Program-made: the position numbers and the translations under genes
In this document: in pieces, positions 35,897 to 46,548 of the stretch
How the letters are laid out: each line of letters starts with the position of its first letter
Position numbering within the stretch: the stretch's first letter is position 1
DNA from: Dipteronia dyeriana
Taxonomy: Eukaryota; Streptophyta; Magnoliopsida; Sapindales; Sapindaceae
Assembly: GCA_032871835.1 (NCBI GenBank)
Contig: CM065301.1
Coordinates: 11,540,413-11,604,412, forward strand
Reading direction: 5' to 3'
DNA length: 64,000 nucleotides
Notes under the pieces: model-generated
What the model was told of the DNA's origin: nothing
Databases searched by the model: none
The model's input: only the letters and a program-made list of their open reading frames with translations

Positions 35897-36805
35897 GTGC
35901 ATTATAAGACAATCATCGGTTTAAAAATTCAAGTTTAAAAGGCACATAATATGGTGAACGGATAAAAATATTCCAATATTTTTTATTTTTTTTTTACTTT
36001 TCATTTTTCCATTTTTTTTGTTCTTCTTTGTCTTCTTCGTTGGAGGTTGGACAAAATCAACATCATATCTAATGGAGATGGAGGTCGAACAGACCTCTTC
36101 GTTCGACCTTCATTGGAGGTATAAGTCGTTTGACCTTCGTTGGAGTCTAATTGACCTCCATGGAGGTTGAAATCAACCAGCAATGGAGATCAAAATCGAC
36201 CTCCAATGGAGGTCGACGAAGAAGAAGATAAAAAAAATAAAAAAAAATAAAAAAATATTTTTATCTAATAAGTCTAAGAAATTATGAAAATACCCTAAAA
36301 GTCTCATAAACTACAAAATAAGTCTCAGAAATATCCAATAAGTCTCGGATCCGAGACTTATTGGGTATTTCCGAGACTTATTTTATAGTTTCCAAGACTT
36401 TTGAGGTATTTTTATAATTTCTAAAACTTATTGGATAAAAATAAAATTTTCCAGTTTTATTTTTATTTTTATTTTATTTTTTCTCTTCTTCATCGATCTC
36501 CATTGGAGGTCTATTTCAATCTCCATTGAAGGTCGATTTTGACCTCCATAGAGGTCGATTAAACCTCCAATGGTGGTCAAACGACTTCAACCTCCAATGG
36601 AGGTTGAATCAACCTCTAATGGAGCTCGATTTCTACCTCCATTGGAGGTCCAACGAAGAAGATGAAGAAGAACAATTTTTTTTTTGGGAAAGTGTAATGT
36701 AAAACTAAAAATGAAAAATTTAAACTGTAGGGTATTTTTATCCATTCACCATAATAAGTGTTATTCAAACTCAAATTATTAAAGTGGTGGTAATCTTGCA
36801 AACCC
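35897..36805. mobile_element. Foldback element of the MULE-like family B
   Basis: The whole block is an inverted repeat centred between 36350 and 36351, where CAATAAGTCTCGGATCCGAG begins a 30-bp perfect palindrome. Arms of about 450 bp carry CCTCCATTGGAGGTCGA-type words and AAGAAGAAGATAAAAA tracts. The outer ends (CATAATATGGTGAAC left; TTATTATGGTGAA inward from right) match the ends of the element at 40467-41816. The target duplication is not resolved, so the limits are approximate. Confidence 0.65.
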
Positions 36806-37742
36806 AATTTAAAAGAGTCACAAAACCTCCTATTTCCACCACATTTGAACTTATATCATGCCTTTTACTCATCCAATTTTATATGTGTTCATCAATATAT
36901 ATATATATATATATAGTAATTTTTCTATCAGTGCGCACTGATATAACTTATATCAGTGCGTTACATACGGACCGGTGGGTGAGGGTTTGAGATTTGGCCG
37001 GAGAAAGAGATAAAAGAGGTATCTCTGTGAATTATAAGGTGCTTTTTGTATGCTCTTACAAAAATCATTAAAGATTTTATAAGTCAAATAAGTCCAAAGT
37101 CCAACATCTCTCACTCGTACGAAATGAATATGAAGCCGATCAATTAATAAACGTGTTTTTTTTCCTTCTAAAAAACGTTAAACAAAGTATTGTCACTTCT
37201 AAATGCTTGTTTTGCAAACCCTAACCAACAATCTTCACTAGACGGCTGCTTGAGGTGACGAGAGAAAATGGCATGCATACTTGATGCAACACATTGACTA
37301 CACGTCGTCACAATAATTCGACTCTCATTGCATCCCAATGAATGAGATTTTCATCCCAAAAATCTTTCTAAAATCTAAAAACAATTATAAAACCCCAAAT
37401 GATGGATCAGGGCCTAAAGTTTATAGTTTTAGTCAGGCCCAAAAAAGTCAGCAAAGCCCAACCTAGTCCAATCCAACCCAATGTATATATTAGAAAAAAA
37501 TAAATATTATTATTCTTCGACCCCGGTTATGGTGATTGTCGTTATATAATTATTCAATTTCTTGAATCAAACTTTAATATAAATATTCTTTATATGTCCG
37601 CATGCACTATACTTAACTTTAGTTCGCCATGCATGTGTAACATGTGTTCAAAATCATCCGTTAATTTATTATCACATTATAAATTTATGTATGGTAAATT
37701 ATAATGCATTAAACTTGTAACTTTGCCGAATACATAGTTTGT
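36806..37742. other. Intergenic, with a truncated micron-like end
   Basis: A (TA)n run at 36896-36915 is followed by a left end containing the 14-bp palindrome TCAGTGCGCACTGA and then TATAACTTATATCAGTGCG, similar to 31697-31740; no right end was found. 37000-37740 shows no gene. Confidence 0.45.
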
Positions 37743-37745
37743 TTA

Positions 37746-38069
37746 GGGCCCTTCCTGTAAGCGTTTTTCAGTTGCTGTTTTTCGAAAATAAAAATGAAAA
37801 TGAAAACAGTGTTTTTGGTTTCAGTTTCGAATTCTGAAAACGCGTCTGATAGCATATACTGAAAGCTGTATTTTGAAAATGAAAACGGAAAAAACGCGTC
37901 TGCTAGGTTAACTGAAAACTATCAAAAATTGATTACATAATTAACCAATATAATTTTTGTATTGTAATTTTTAAATTAAACAAAAGTAACACATCAAAAA
38001 TTAATTCAAAAAAACATATCAAAAAATGAATTAATCAAAACTAAATTCTTAAATTATAAATAAATAATT

Positions 38070-38104
<35 letters not shown>

Positions 38105-38209
38105 CATTATATACTATATAAATATATAATATTTGATATTATATATATATATAACATTTTCATAAACTATTATAATATACATAAAATATATTATTTTATA
38201 CTATATAAT

Positions 38210-38260
<51 letters not shown>

Positions 38261-38674
38261 TAATGTGTGTGTATATATATATATGTTATTGTATGAATGC
38301 TTTTAGTTCTAGTCGGAAATAAATTATTATGGAATATATATATATAGGGGCACTTTGGTCATTTAAAAATATTATCCCGTCTTATCCTAGCCATATGAAA
38401 CGCATAATAGAACTAAATGAAACAAAATGAAAAACAATTATTTTTTTTATATATAAAAAAAGTGAAAAACAAAAACGAAAAACGAAAAACGAAAAACGAA
38501 AAACAAATATTTTGTAATTTTCAAATCTTTCACTTTTAATACTGGTTTTGTTTTTCATTTGTTTTTCATTTTTTAAAAATAAAATGAAAAAAAACGGTTA
38601 ACGAACGCGTTTTTGAAATCGTTTTTGAAAATTAAAAACAAAAACGGACTGAAAAACAGCTGCATGACAGGGCC
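37746..38674. mobile_element. Harbinger-like element, copy 1 of a tandem pair
   Basis: The ends are GGGCCCTTCCTGTAAGCG and, inward from the right, GGCCCTGTCATGCAGCTG. TTA precedes it (37743-37745) and TAA follows (38675-38677). The core has long TA runs (38073-38100, 38217-38256). Same family as 9077-10341. Non-coding. Confidence 0.65.
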
Positions 38675-38677
38675 TAA

Positions 38678-39051
38678 GTGCCCGTCCTGTAAGCGTTTTT
38701 CAGTTGTTATTTTTTTAAAATAAAAATGAAAATGAAAACAGTATTTTTGGTTTCATTTTCGAATTCTGAAAACGCGTCTGGTAGCAAATACTGAAAGCTG
38801 TATTTTGAAAATGAAAATGGAAAAAACACGTCTGGTAGGTTAACCGAAAACTATAAAAAATTGAAATATCAATTTTAGTATTTTGTTTAATATTATTACA
38901 ACTATAAACAAATTGATTAAATAATTAACCAATATAATTTTTGTATTGTAATTTTTATATTAAACAAAAGTAACACATCCAAAATTAATTAAAAAAAACA
39001 TATCAAAAAAATGAATTAATCAAAACTAAAATCTTAAATTATAAATAAATA

Positions 39052-39082
<31 letters not shown>

Positions 39083-39473
39083 ATTATATAATAAAAATAT
39101 AATTGTATATCTTATATTAATATTAAAATTTATATTATAATAATATATATATATTATTTTATTTATTAAAAATTATTATATTTTTTATATATGAAATATT
39201 ATTATATTTTTATATATAATAATACATAATATATCACATTATATCATATATATATATAATATTATATAATATATTATTTTATATTTATAAAAAAATATAT
39301 ATATATATAGTAATATATATTAAAATATTATAAAATTATATATATGATATAATATATATTATTATATATAATATATATATTATATATTAATATTCTATAA
39401 TATATTAATTTACTAATTATGTAAATATTATTATATATAATATTTTATATAATATTTATATATAGTAATATAT

Positions 39474-39548
<75 letters not shown>

Positions 39549-39870
39549 AGGGGCACATTGGTAATTTAAAAATCTTGTTCTATCTTGTTCTAGTTATATC
39601 AAACGCATAACAGTACAATTAATAGTTTAAGATTTTATTTTAATGTAAAAAAAGTGAAAAATAAAATGAAAAACAAAAACGAAAAACGAAAAACGAAAAA
39701 CAAGTATTTTGTGTTTTTCAAATCTTTCACTTTTAACATTGGTTTTGTTTTTCGTGTTTTTTTAAATTTTTCGAAAATAAAATGAAAAACGGTTAACGAA
39801 CGCGTTTTTCTAAATCATTTTTGAAAAATAAAAACGAAAACGGACTGAAAAACAGCTGCAGGACGGGGCC
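38678..39870. mobile_element. Harbinger-like element, copy 2 of a tandem pair
   Basis: The ends are GTGCCCGTCCTGTAAGCG and, inward from the right, GGCCCCGTCCTGCAGCTG. It directly follows copy 1 in the same orientation with only TAA between, and is followed by TTA (39871-39873). The core is AT microsatellite, including an almost pure TA tract at 39477-39545. Non-coding. Confidence 0.65.
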
Positions 39871-39873
39871 TTA

Positions 39874-40309
39874 GCTTTTTGAAGAACGGAGCATAATTTT
39901 ATTTTGAATTTATGAAAATTGGCATGTGTAGGTGATGGATACAAACATGTATTTTCATTTGTGGGTATTTGTTAATTGAGTGCTTACAATTTTCAAAACA
40001 AAGTCTAAAATGCCTATTTTTTTATTTTAAAAAAAAATCAATTTTGATTGTAAAAGTAAACCTAATTTTTTTTTTTTTACAAACATAAACCTAAATTCTT
40101 TTAATTTCATTATCAATAGAAAAAAAAACCATCGTTTTCAACTATAGTGAGAGAGACAGAGATGATCGGAGAAGAGGTGGGCAACCGCGTGACGACGACG
40201 AGATAAGGGTGACGCCGACCAAACTCCGACGAAGAAGAATTGGCTGGCTGAACAAACCAAACGTCAACGAAAAAGAAGAAAAAGAGAGGAAGAAAGGAAT
40301 GGACTGTTG
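39874..40309. other. Intergenic sequence left of the minisatellite
   Basis: AT-rich, then a GACGACGA/GAAGAAGAA-rich stretch (40150-40300) with no recognised protein. Confidence 0.4.
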
Positions 40310-40466
40310 TACATAAAATATCCTATATATGTCATATTGGACATGAAATATCTTATGCATGTCATGTTGGGTATGCAATATTTCATGTAAGACATGAAAT
40401 ATCTTATGTAGATCATGTTGTGCATGAAATATGTCATGTATGTTATGTTGGGTATGAAATATTTTA

Positions 40467-41816
40467 GTGGAAATAATGAGGAATGTTATCAGTTTAATAA
40501 CTTATGTTTAAAAGACATCTATTATGATGAACTACCCAAATTACCCTTAAAATTTATCTTTGTGCTTCCATCTATAATTTAAGAAGAAAAGTTGTATTCT
40601 CTTTCCAAAAAAGTTGTTTGAAAATCGATCTCCTTATTTTCTTTCATGCATTTGCAACTGGTTTAACAATGTATCAATTCGTGTATGAACATATAGTTTC
40701 CAGAATTTACACGAGTTTTTTAAATAGTCTGAGATTTATTATATTTTTACGAGTTTTTTATAACTATTTTCCAAGCATTTTTTGTATTGGTTCGAACTTT
40801 TTTTTTACTGGTCCGAGTTTTTTTTTTATATTGATTCGAGTTTTTTTTGTATTGATCCGAGTTTTTTTTTATTGGTTTGATTTTTTTTTAATTATTTTTT
40901 GAGGTTATTTTTCTTTCTTTTTTTCCGAGCTTTTTTATATTTTTTTCCGAGTTTATTTTTATATTGATCCTAGTTTTTTTTCTATTAGTTCGACATTTTT
41001 TTTTGTATTAGTTCGAACTTTTTTTGTATTGGTCCGAGCTTTTGTTCTATTAGTTCGCGCTTTTTTTATTGGTCCGAGCTTTTTTAATTATTTTTCGAGG
41101 TTATTTTTTTTCCTTTTTTTTCATCTTTTTTGAGTTTTTTTTTTAATTTTTTTCAGAGTCTTTTTTTGTATTGGTTCGAGCTTTTTTCCTTTTAGTTCGA
41201 GTTTTTTTTTGTTCAAACTTTTTTTGCATTCGTTCGTGTTTTTTTTCTATTAGTTCGACATTTTTTTAATTATTTTTCGAGGTTATTTTTCTTCCTTTTT
41301 TTTATTCTTTCCAAGTTTTTTTTTTTGTTTTTTTCCGAGCTTTTATTTATTGGTTCAAGCTTTTTTTCTATTGGTCCGAGATTTTATTTTTTTGACTATT
41401 TACGAGATTTTTTGGAAAGAATTCGAGGATTTTTGTTAAAAAAGAAGAAGCTTGAACCTATTTTATAAAGGCTCGGACAATTACTGTAAAATGTTGGGCA
41501 GTTTACAAAAAAACTCGGAGTTTTAAATAAAAAAGCTGGAATTTGGTTCAAAAAAGCTCGAAAATGTTTCAAAAAGTCTCGAAAACCTAGAAATTTATCT
41601 TTGTCAAACAAAAATTCAACTTGATTTCAAACCCCCGAATGTGTCTGCGTAGCGCCTGAGTTTCAATGGAACTTTCTCTCTCTATTACACAACTCTTACT
41701 GTAAAAAAATGAATGAAAGAAATCTGATGGAACAATTATGGGAGACATTTTTGTCTGTTCACCATAATAGGTTTATTTTAAACATAAGTTATTAAAACAG
41801 TGACAATGTTGAACCC
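40467..41816. mobile_element. MULE-like element (family B) inserted in the minisatellite
   Basis: Inverted ends share TTTAATAACTTATGTTTAAA (near 40492 left; inward from about 41798 right), followed by CTATTATGATGAAC / CTATTATGGTGAAC. A perfect 9-bp duplication aatatttta flanks it (40458-40466, 41817-41825). Removing the element and one duplication restores a normal minisatellite unit. The interior consists of TTGGTCCGAGCTTTTTTT-type repeats (40790-41390), with AAAAAAGCTCGGA-type sequence on the right side. There is no transposase. Confidence 0.72.
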
Positions 41817-41845
41817 AATATTTTATGTATGTCATGTTTGGTATG

Positions 41846-43003
41846 TGTTGATGGTAAATTTACTCGGGATGAGAAATTCCTGTTAACACCCTCAAGACCA
41901 CTACCACGAAAGTGGTGGTCGGGGTCGGTACCGTTGGTTCCCGACCTGTTAAGAGATAGACGAGAGACTGGATTGTAATAACAGTAAATGAGAGCTTTTA
42001 TTATTGATATATTGCTTTAAAATACAAATTACTCTCTCGTGTGCTCTCAGTCTCTCTAAGATATAAGGTGGTGGCAACTCCGTGCCGATCGAATAGTGGA
42101 AGCGAAGGTGGCCGTGTTCTGAATACAGAATTTAGGCATTCCCCTATTCTTCTCTTTCTTTCTTCTCTCTGTCGTTATTTATCTTTTTACGTCTAAATCT
42201 CAGTCTATCTAGGTTTTTCTTTGTTTTTTTTGTATATATCTACTATGCTTGACCTCACATATTTATACCGTTCAAGTAGGTTTTTAGTTGGCAAATATTT
42301 CACCGTGATCCTAAGAATCTGTTCCCTCCTTATCAAGCGGGATTCGTTATTTGAATTTGAATTTGAATTGTTACGGGATTTGATGATATTGTTGATAGAG
42401 ATAAGTTTGTTCCCTTTTTTTGAATCAAACTCTTGACGTGCATGTAAATATCACATGGAGATGATCCTGCGTGCACTCGTGTCATGATTTTTCATGGAGG
42501 TCATCCTGCCAGCTGCCTGTTGCCCCATAGTGTGAGGTAGATCTCTGCTCCGGCTCTGTTCTTAGAAGCTTAAGATGAATTTTCCCTGACCCTTGGGGAC
42601 TTGAGGTGCTCTTGTAGACCTCCCTGAGAGGTAACTGGGGTAGTGTAGATTTAGGTGTGATTATTCCTTTATGTCCAGCAAGGACAGCAGGTTTCCGGAG
42701 AGGTTGGCGGGCTTCTCTCGAATGTTTCTTGAGCTTGGAGACTTCCCTTGGCATTCATGGGGTGGTTGTGGAGCTCGACCTTAGAGCCGAGGTTCCCCTA
42801 TAGATGGCCTGGAGAAACCCGGGTTCTAGTACTCTTACGAGGGGCTCATCCTGGTCGCGCCTGGATTGTTTTCTGGTAGTTTTGAAGCCAAGCCGGCCTT
42901 CCTTGCTCCTACTGGGTGGCTTTACGATCTTTCCAAACTTCACAATTGTCGATTATGGGTGGTAAATTTCTCTTTGACCCATGACCAAATTTCACTATTA
43001 ACA
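41846..43003. mobile_element. Solo LTR of the same Tat family as the element at 45042-57551
   Basis: 1158 bp, TGTTGATGG...ATTAACA, similar over its whole length to the LTRs at 45042-46200 and 56331-57551 (shared CACCCTCGAGACCACTACC-like and GTTCTGAATACAGAATTTAG words). The flanks GTATG (41841-41845) and GTACG (43004-43008) match 4 of 5. Rejoining them recreates a minisatellite unit. No internal retrotransposon sequence remains. Confidence 0.85.
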
Positions 43004-44715
43004 GTACGGAATATTTCCTTTATGCAATATTTCTTGCAAGACATGAAATATCTCATGTATGTCATGTTGAGTATGAAATATCCTATATATGTCATGTTGG
43101 GTATGAAATATCCTATTTATACAGTATTTCATGTAAGACATGAAATATCTCATGTAAGACATGAAATATCTCATGTAAGACATGAAGACATAAAGACATG
43201 AAATATCTCATGTATATCATGTTGTGCATGAAATAGCCCATGTATATCATGTTGAGCATGAAATATCTTATGTTTGTCATATTGGGTATGAAATATCCTT
43301 TTATGCAATATTTCATGACATATGCAAGTCATGAAATATCATATGTTTATCATATTGGGTATGAAATATCCCTTTATGTAATATTTCATGACATATGCAA
43401 GTCATGAAATATCCCATGTATATCATGTTGTGCATGAAATATCCTTTTGTATGTCATTTTGGGCATGAAATATCCTATTTATGCAATATTTCATGTAAGA
43501 CATGAAATATCTCATGTAAGACATGAAATATCTCATGTATATCATGTTGGACATGAAATATCCCATGTATATCATGTTGGACATGAACTATCCCATGTAT
43601 ATCATGTTGTGCATGAAATATCCCATGTTTGTCATATTGGGTATAAAATATCCCTTTATGCAATATTTCATGACATATGCAAGTCATAAAATATTCTATG
43701 TATATCATGTTGTGCATGAAATATCCCATTGTATGTCATGTTGGGAATGAAATATACTATGTGTGTCATGTTGAGTATGAAATATCCTATTTATGCAGTA
43801 TTTCATATAAGGTATGAAATATCTCATATATATCATGTTTTGCATGAAATATCTCATGTATGTCATGTTGGGCATGAAATATCTTATTTATGCAGTATTT
43901 CATGTAATACATGAAATATCTCATGTAATACATGAAATATCTCATGTATATCATGTTGTGCATGCAAATATTTTATGTATGTCATGTTGGGTATGAAATA
44001 TCCTATATATGTCATGTTGGGTATGAAATATCATATTTATGCAGTATTTCATGTAAGACATTAAATATCTCATGTATGACATGAAATATATCATGTTGTG
44101 CATGAAATATCCCATGTATATCATGTTGTGCGTGAAATATCCCATGTTTGTCATATTGGGTATGAAATATCCCTTTATGCAATATTTCATGACATATGCA
44201 AGTTATAAAATATCTCATGTATATCATGTTATGTATGAAATATCCCCTTGTATGTCATGTTGGGCATAAAATATACTAAGTGTGTCATGTTGAGTATGAA
44301 ATATCCTATTTATACAGTATTTCATGTAAGGTATGAAATATCTCATGTATATCATGTTTTGCATGAAATATCTCATGTATGTCATGTTGGGCATGAAATA
44401 TCTTATTTATGCACTATTTCATGTAATACATGAAATATCTCATGTATATCATGTTGTGCATGAAATATCTTATATATGTCATGTTGGGTATGAAATATCC
44501 TATTTATACAATATTTCATATAAGACATGAAATATACAATGTATATAATGATAGGTATGAAATATCTCATATATGTCATGCTGAACATGAAATATCCTAT
44601 ATATGTCATGCTGAATATGAAATATCTTATATATGTCATGTTGGACATGAAATATCTCATGTTGGACATGAAATATCTCATGTATGTCATGTTGGGTATA
44701 AAATATCTCATGTAC

Positions 44716-45041
44716 CTCAAAAATACATAACTGCACGATATTAGGTGGCGTGTCACGTTAAACATGAAATAACCAACATATATCACTTTTACCGTGACAT
44801 ACTGCGTGAAAAATAATTTCAAACCGAAATCGATGTTTCTTCCATTGTCACAAAAAAACTTCAAAATTGAAACAAAATAACAAAGACCCATCAACAATAT
44901 CATCTAAGAAACACAATAATGATATTGAAGTTGAAAATTTACAAACCTTAAAGTTTTGAGGAGATATTCAACCTTAAACTCGAAATTTTCAAAAAACTCT
45001 TCCCAAATCTTGGTTTTTTTGCGATTTTCCTTCAAAATAAC
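44716..45041. other. Unique sequence between minisatellite and Tat element
   Basis: About 330 bp of AT-rich non-coding sequence, ending in the left copy of the ATAAC target duplication (45037-45041). Confidence 0.5.
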
Positions 45042-46200
45042 TGTTGACAGGAAATTTACACGGGATGAGAAATTCCTACTAACACCCTCGAGACCACTAC
45101 CACGAAAGTGGTGGTCAGGGTCGGTATCGTTGACACCTGACCTGTTGAGATGTAAACTAGAGGCTGGATCATAGTAACAATAAATGAGAGCTTTTATTAT
45201 TGATACTTGCTTTAAAATACAACTCAATCTCTTATATGTTCGCAGTCTCTTTGAGATCTAGGATGGTGGCAACTTTGTGCCTGTCGAATAGTGGAAACAA
45301 AGATGGTCATGTTCTGAATACAGAATTTAGGTCTTCCCCTCTTCTTTTTCTTTTTCTTTTCTCTCTGCTTCTATGTATGTTTTTTCTCTCTGTTGCTATC
45401 TATATCTTTTTCTGTCTATCTCTGTGTGTTCCTTGTGCATCTATTTATATTTGATCCAGATGGGTTTGAATTGGCTGATATCCCGCCATGATCCTATCAA
45501 TCCGTCCCCTCATTATCGGGCGGGATCCCTTATTTAAAAGTGGTTAACCCCGAGTGAATAGCAGAAATGGCGATATTTTGAATGAGTTTGTTTCCTTTCT
45601 GGAATCAAACTCTTGGCTTGCACGTATACGAAATTAATTGTTGGTTACCACATAGATATGATCTTGTATGTTATTGCGGCATGATTTTTCATAAAGGTTG
45701 CCCAGCTAGCTGCCTATCGCCCCCGTAGAGCGAGGTAGATCCCTGCTCCGACTCTGTTCTTAGAAGCTTGAGATGGATTTTCCTTGGCCCTTAGAAATTC
45801 TTGGGAGGTAACTGTGGTAGTGTAGATTTAGGCGTGATTCCTCTTTTATGCCCAGTAGGGACAACGGGCTTCTGGAAAGGTTGGCGGGCTTCTCTCGAAT
45901 GTCTTTTGAGCTTGGAGACTTCTCCTGGCATTCACAGGGCGGTTGAGGAGCTTGACCTCAGAGCCAAGGTTCCCCGATAGATGGCCTGGAGAATCCCGGG
46001 TTCCAGTATTCTTGTGGGGGTTCATCCTGGTTGCTCATAGCTCTTTTTCTGTTAGTGGTGAAGCCGAGCCGACCTTCCATGCTCCTGCGGGGTGGCTTTA
46101 TGGTATATCCGGGCTTCATGATTGTCGATTATAGGTGTCGACTTGTGGCGGGAAAATAAAAATTTTCTCTTTGACCTCTGGTCAAATTTCACTATTAATA
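45042..46200 (-). repeat. 3' LTR of the Tat element
   Basis: 1159 bp. By manual comparison it differs from the 5' LTR at about a dozen positions in the first 140 bp. It has only a few CTTTTT units near 45341-45360 where the 5' LTR has a long run. Confidence 0.9.
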
Positions 46201-46213
46201 AAAGTCCCCTCTG
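46201..46213 (-). promoter_or_regulatory. Polypurine tract of the Tat element
   Basis: On the minus strand AGAGGGGACTTT directly abuts the 3' LTR, the expected position and composition for plus-strand priming. Confidence 0.65.
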
Positions 46214-46416
46214 ACTTGAACACTGGTAGTAGAATTGGGGTTGGAGTCAGATTCCTTGTTTAATTGAGAAATTTTTTCATTATAAAGATAATTAATGAGA
46301 GCGAAATCTTCTCATTAATTACTCAATATTTGAATTTGAAACAGTGTGTTATTCGAAGAAAAACGGCTACAATACGACTCTAGGTGATCTTCCCGAGGAT
46401 ATCACCGATAATCCTC

Positions 46417-46424
46417 TATTTAAA
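46417..46424 (+). promoter_or_regulatory. TATA-like box before the antisense gene
   Basis: TATTTAAA on the plus strand, about 125 bp upstream of the antisense-gene ATG at 46549. A plausible core promoter, inferred from position only. Confidence 0.35.
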
Positions 46425-46548
46425 CTTGACCTTATCGTCACTTTCTTCATTTTTTCTCAAATCTCAAATTTTCAGATTTCTTCTTTCCTTCTTTCTCTGC
46501 CGATTTCCCTCTATCTTCCGTTTGCTTTCAAGTCCTTTTTACCCATTA

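Larger units (their letters stand above)
40310..44715. repeat. Composite CATGAAATATC minisatellite, interrupted by two insertions
   Basis: Imperfect tandem units occupy 40310-40466, 41817-41845 and 43004-44715. The commonest unit is 30 bp (CATGAAATATCCCATGTATA + TCATGTTGGA; for example at 43522, 43552, 43582). Shorter 21-bp units (CATGAAATATCTCATGTAAG + A) and a longer variant with CCTTTATGCAATATTTCATG and ACATATGCAAGTCAT alternate with it. A higher-order duplication of about 519 bp links 43590-43950 with 44110-44465. Because 21, 30 and 519 are multiples of three, fairly long frames stay open on both strands (up to 166 codons), but they are short and low-complexity and I do not call them genes. 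Confidence 0.85.

Noticed and set aside
40618..40902. Phe-rich 94-codon frame
   Set aside because: It is a translation of T-run repeats (GAGTTTTTTTT) inside a non-autonomous element and has no protein character.
43475..44903. Open frames up to 166 codons on both strands of the minisatellite (Met/Tyr/Ile/His-rich)
   Set aside because: Frames stay open because all repeat periods are multiples of three and the units are low-complexity. Equivalent frames exist on both strands and no domain, splice site or promoter supports translation.
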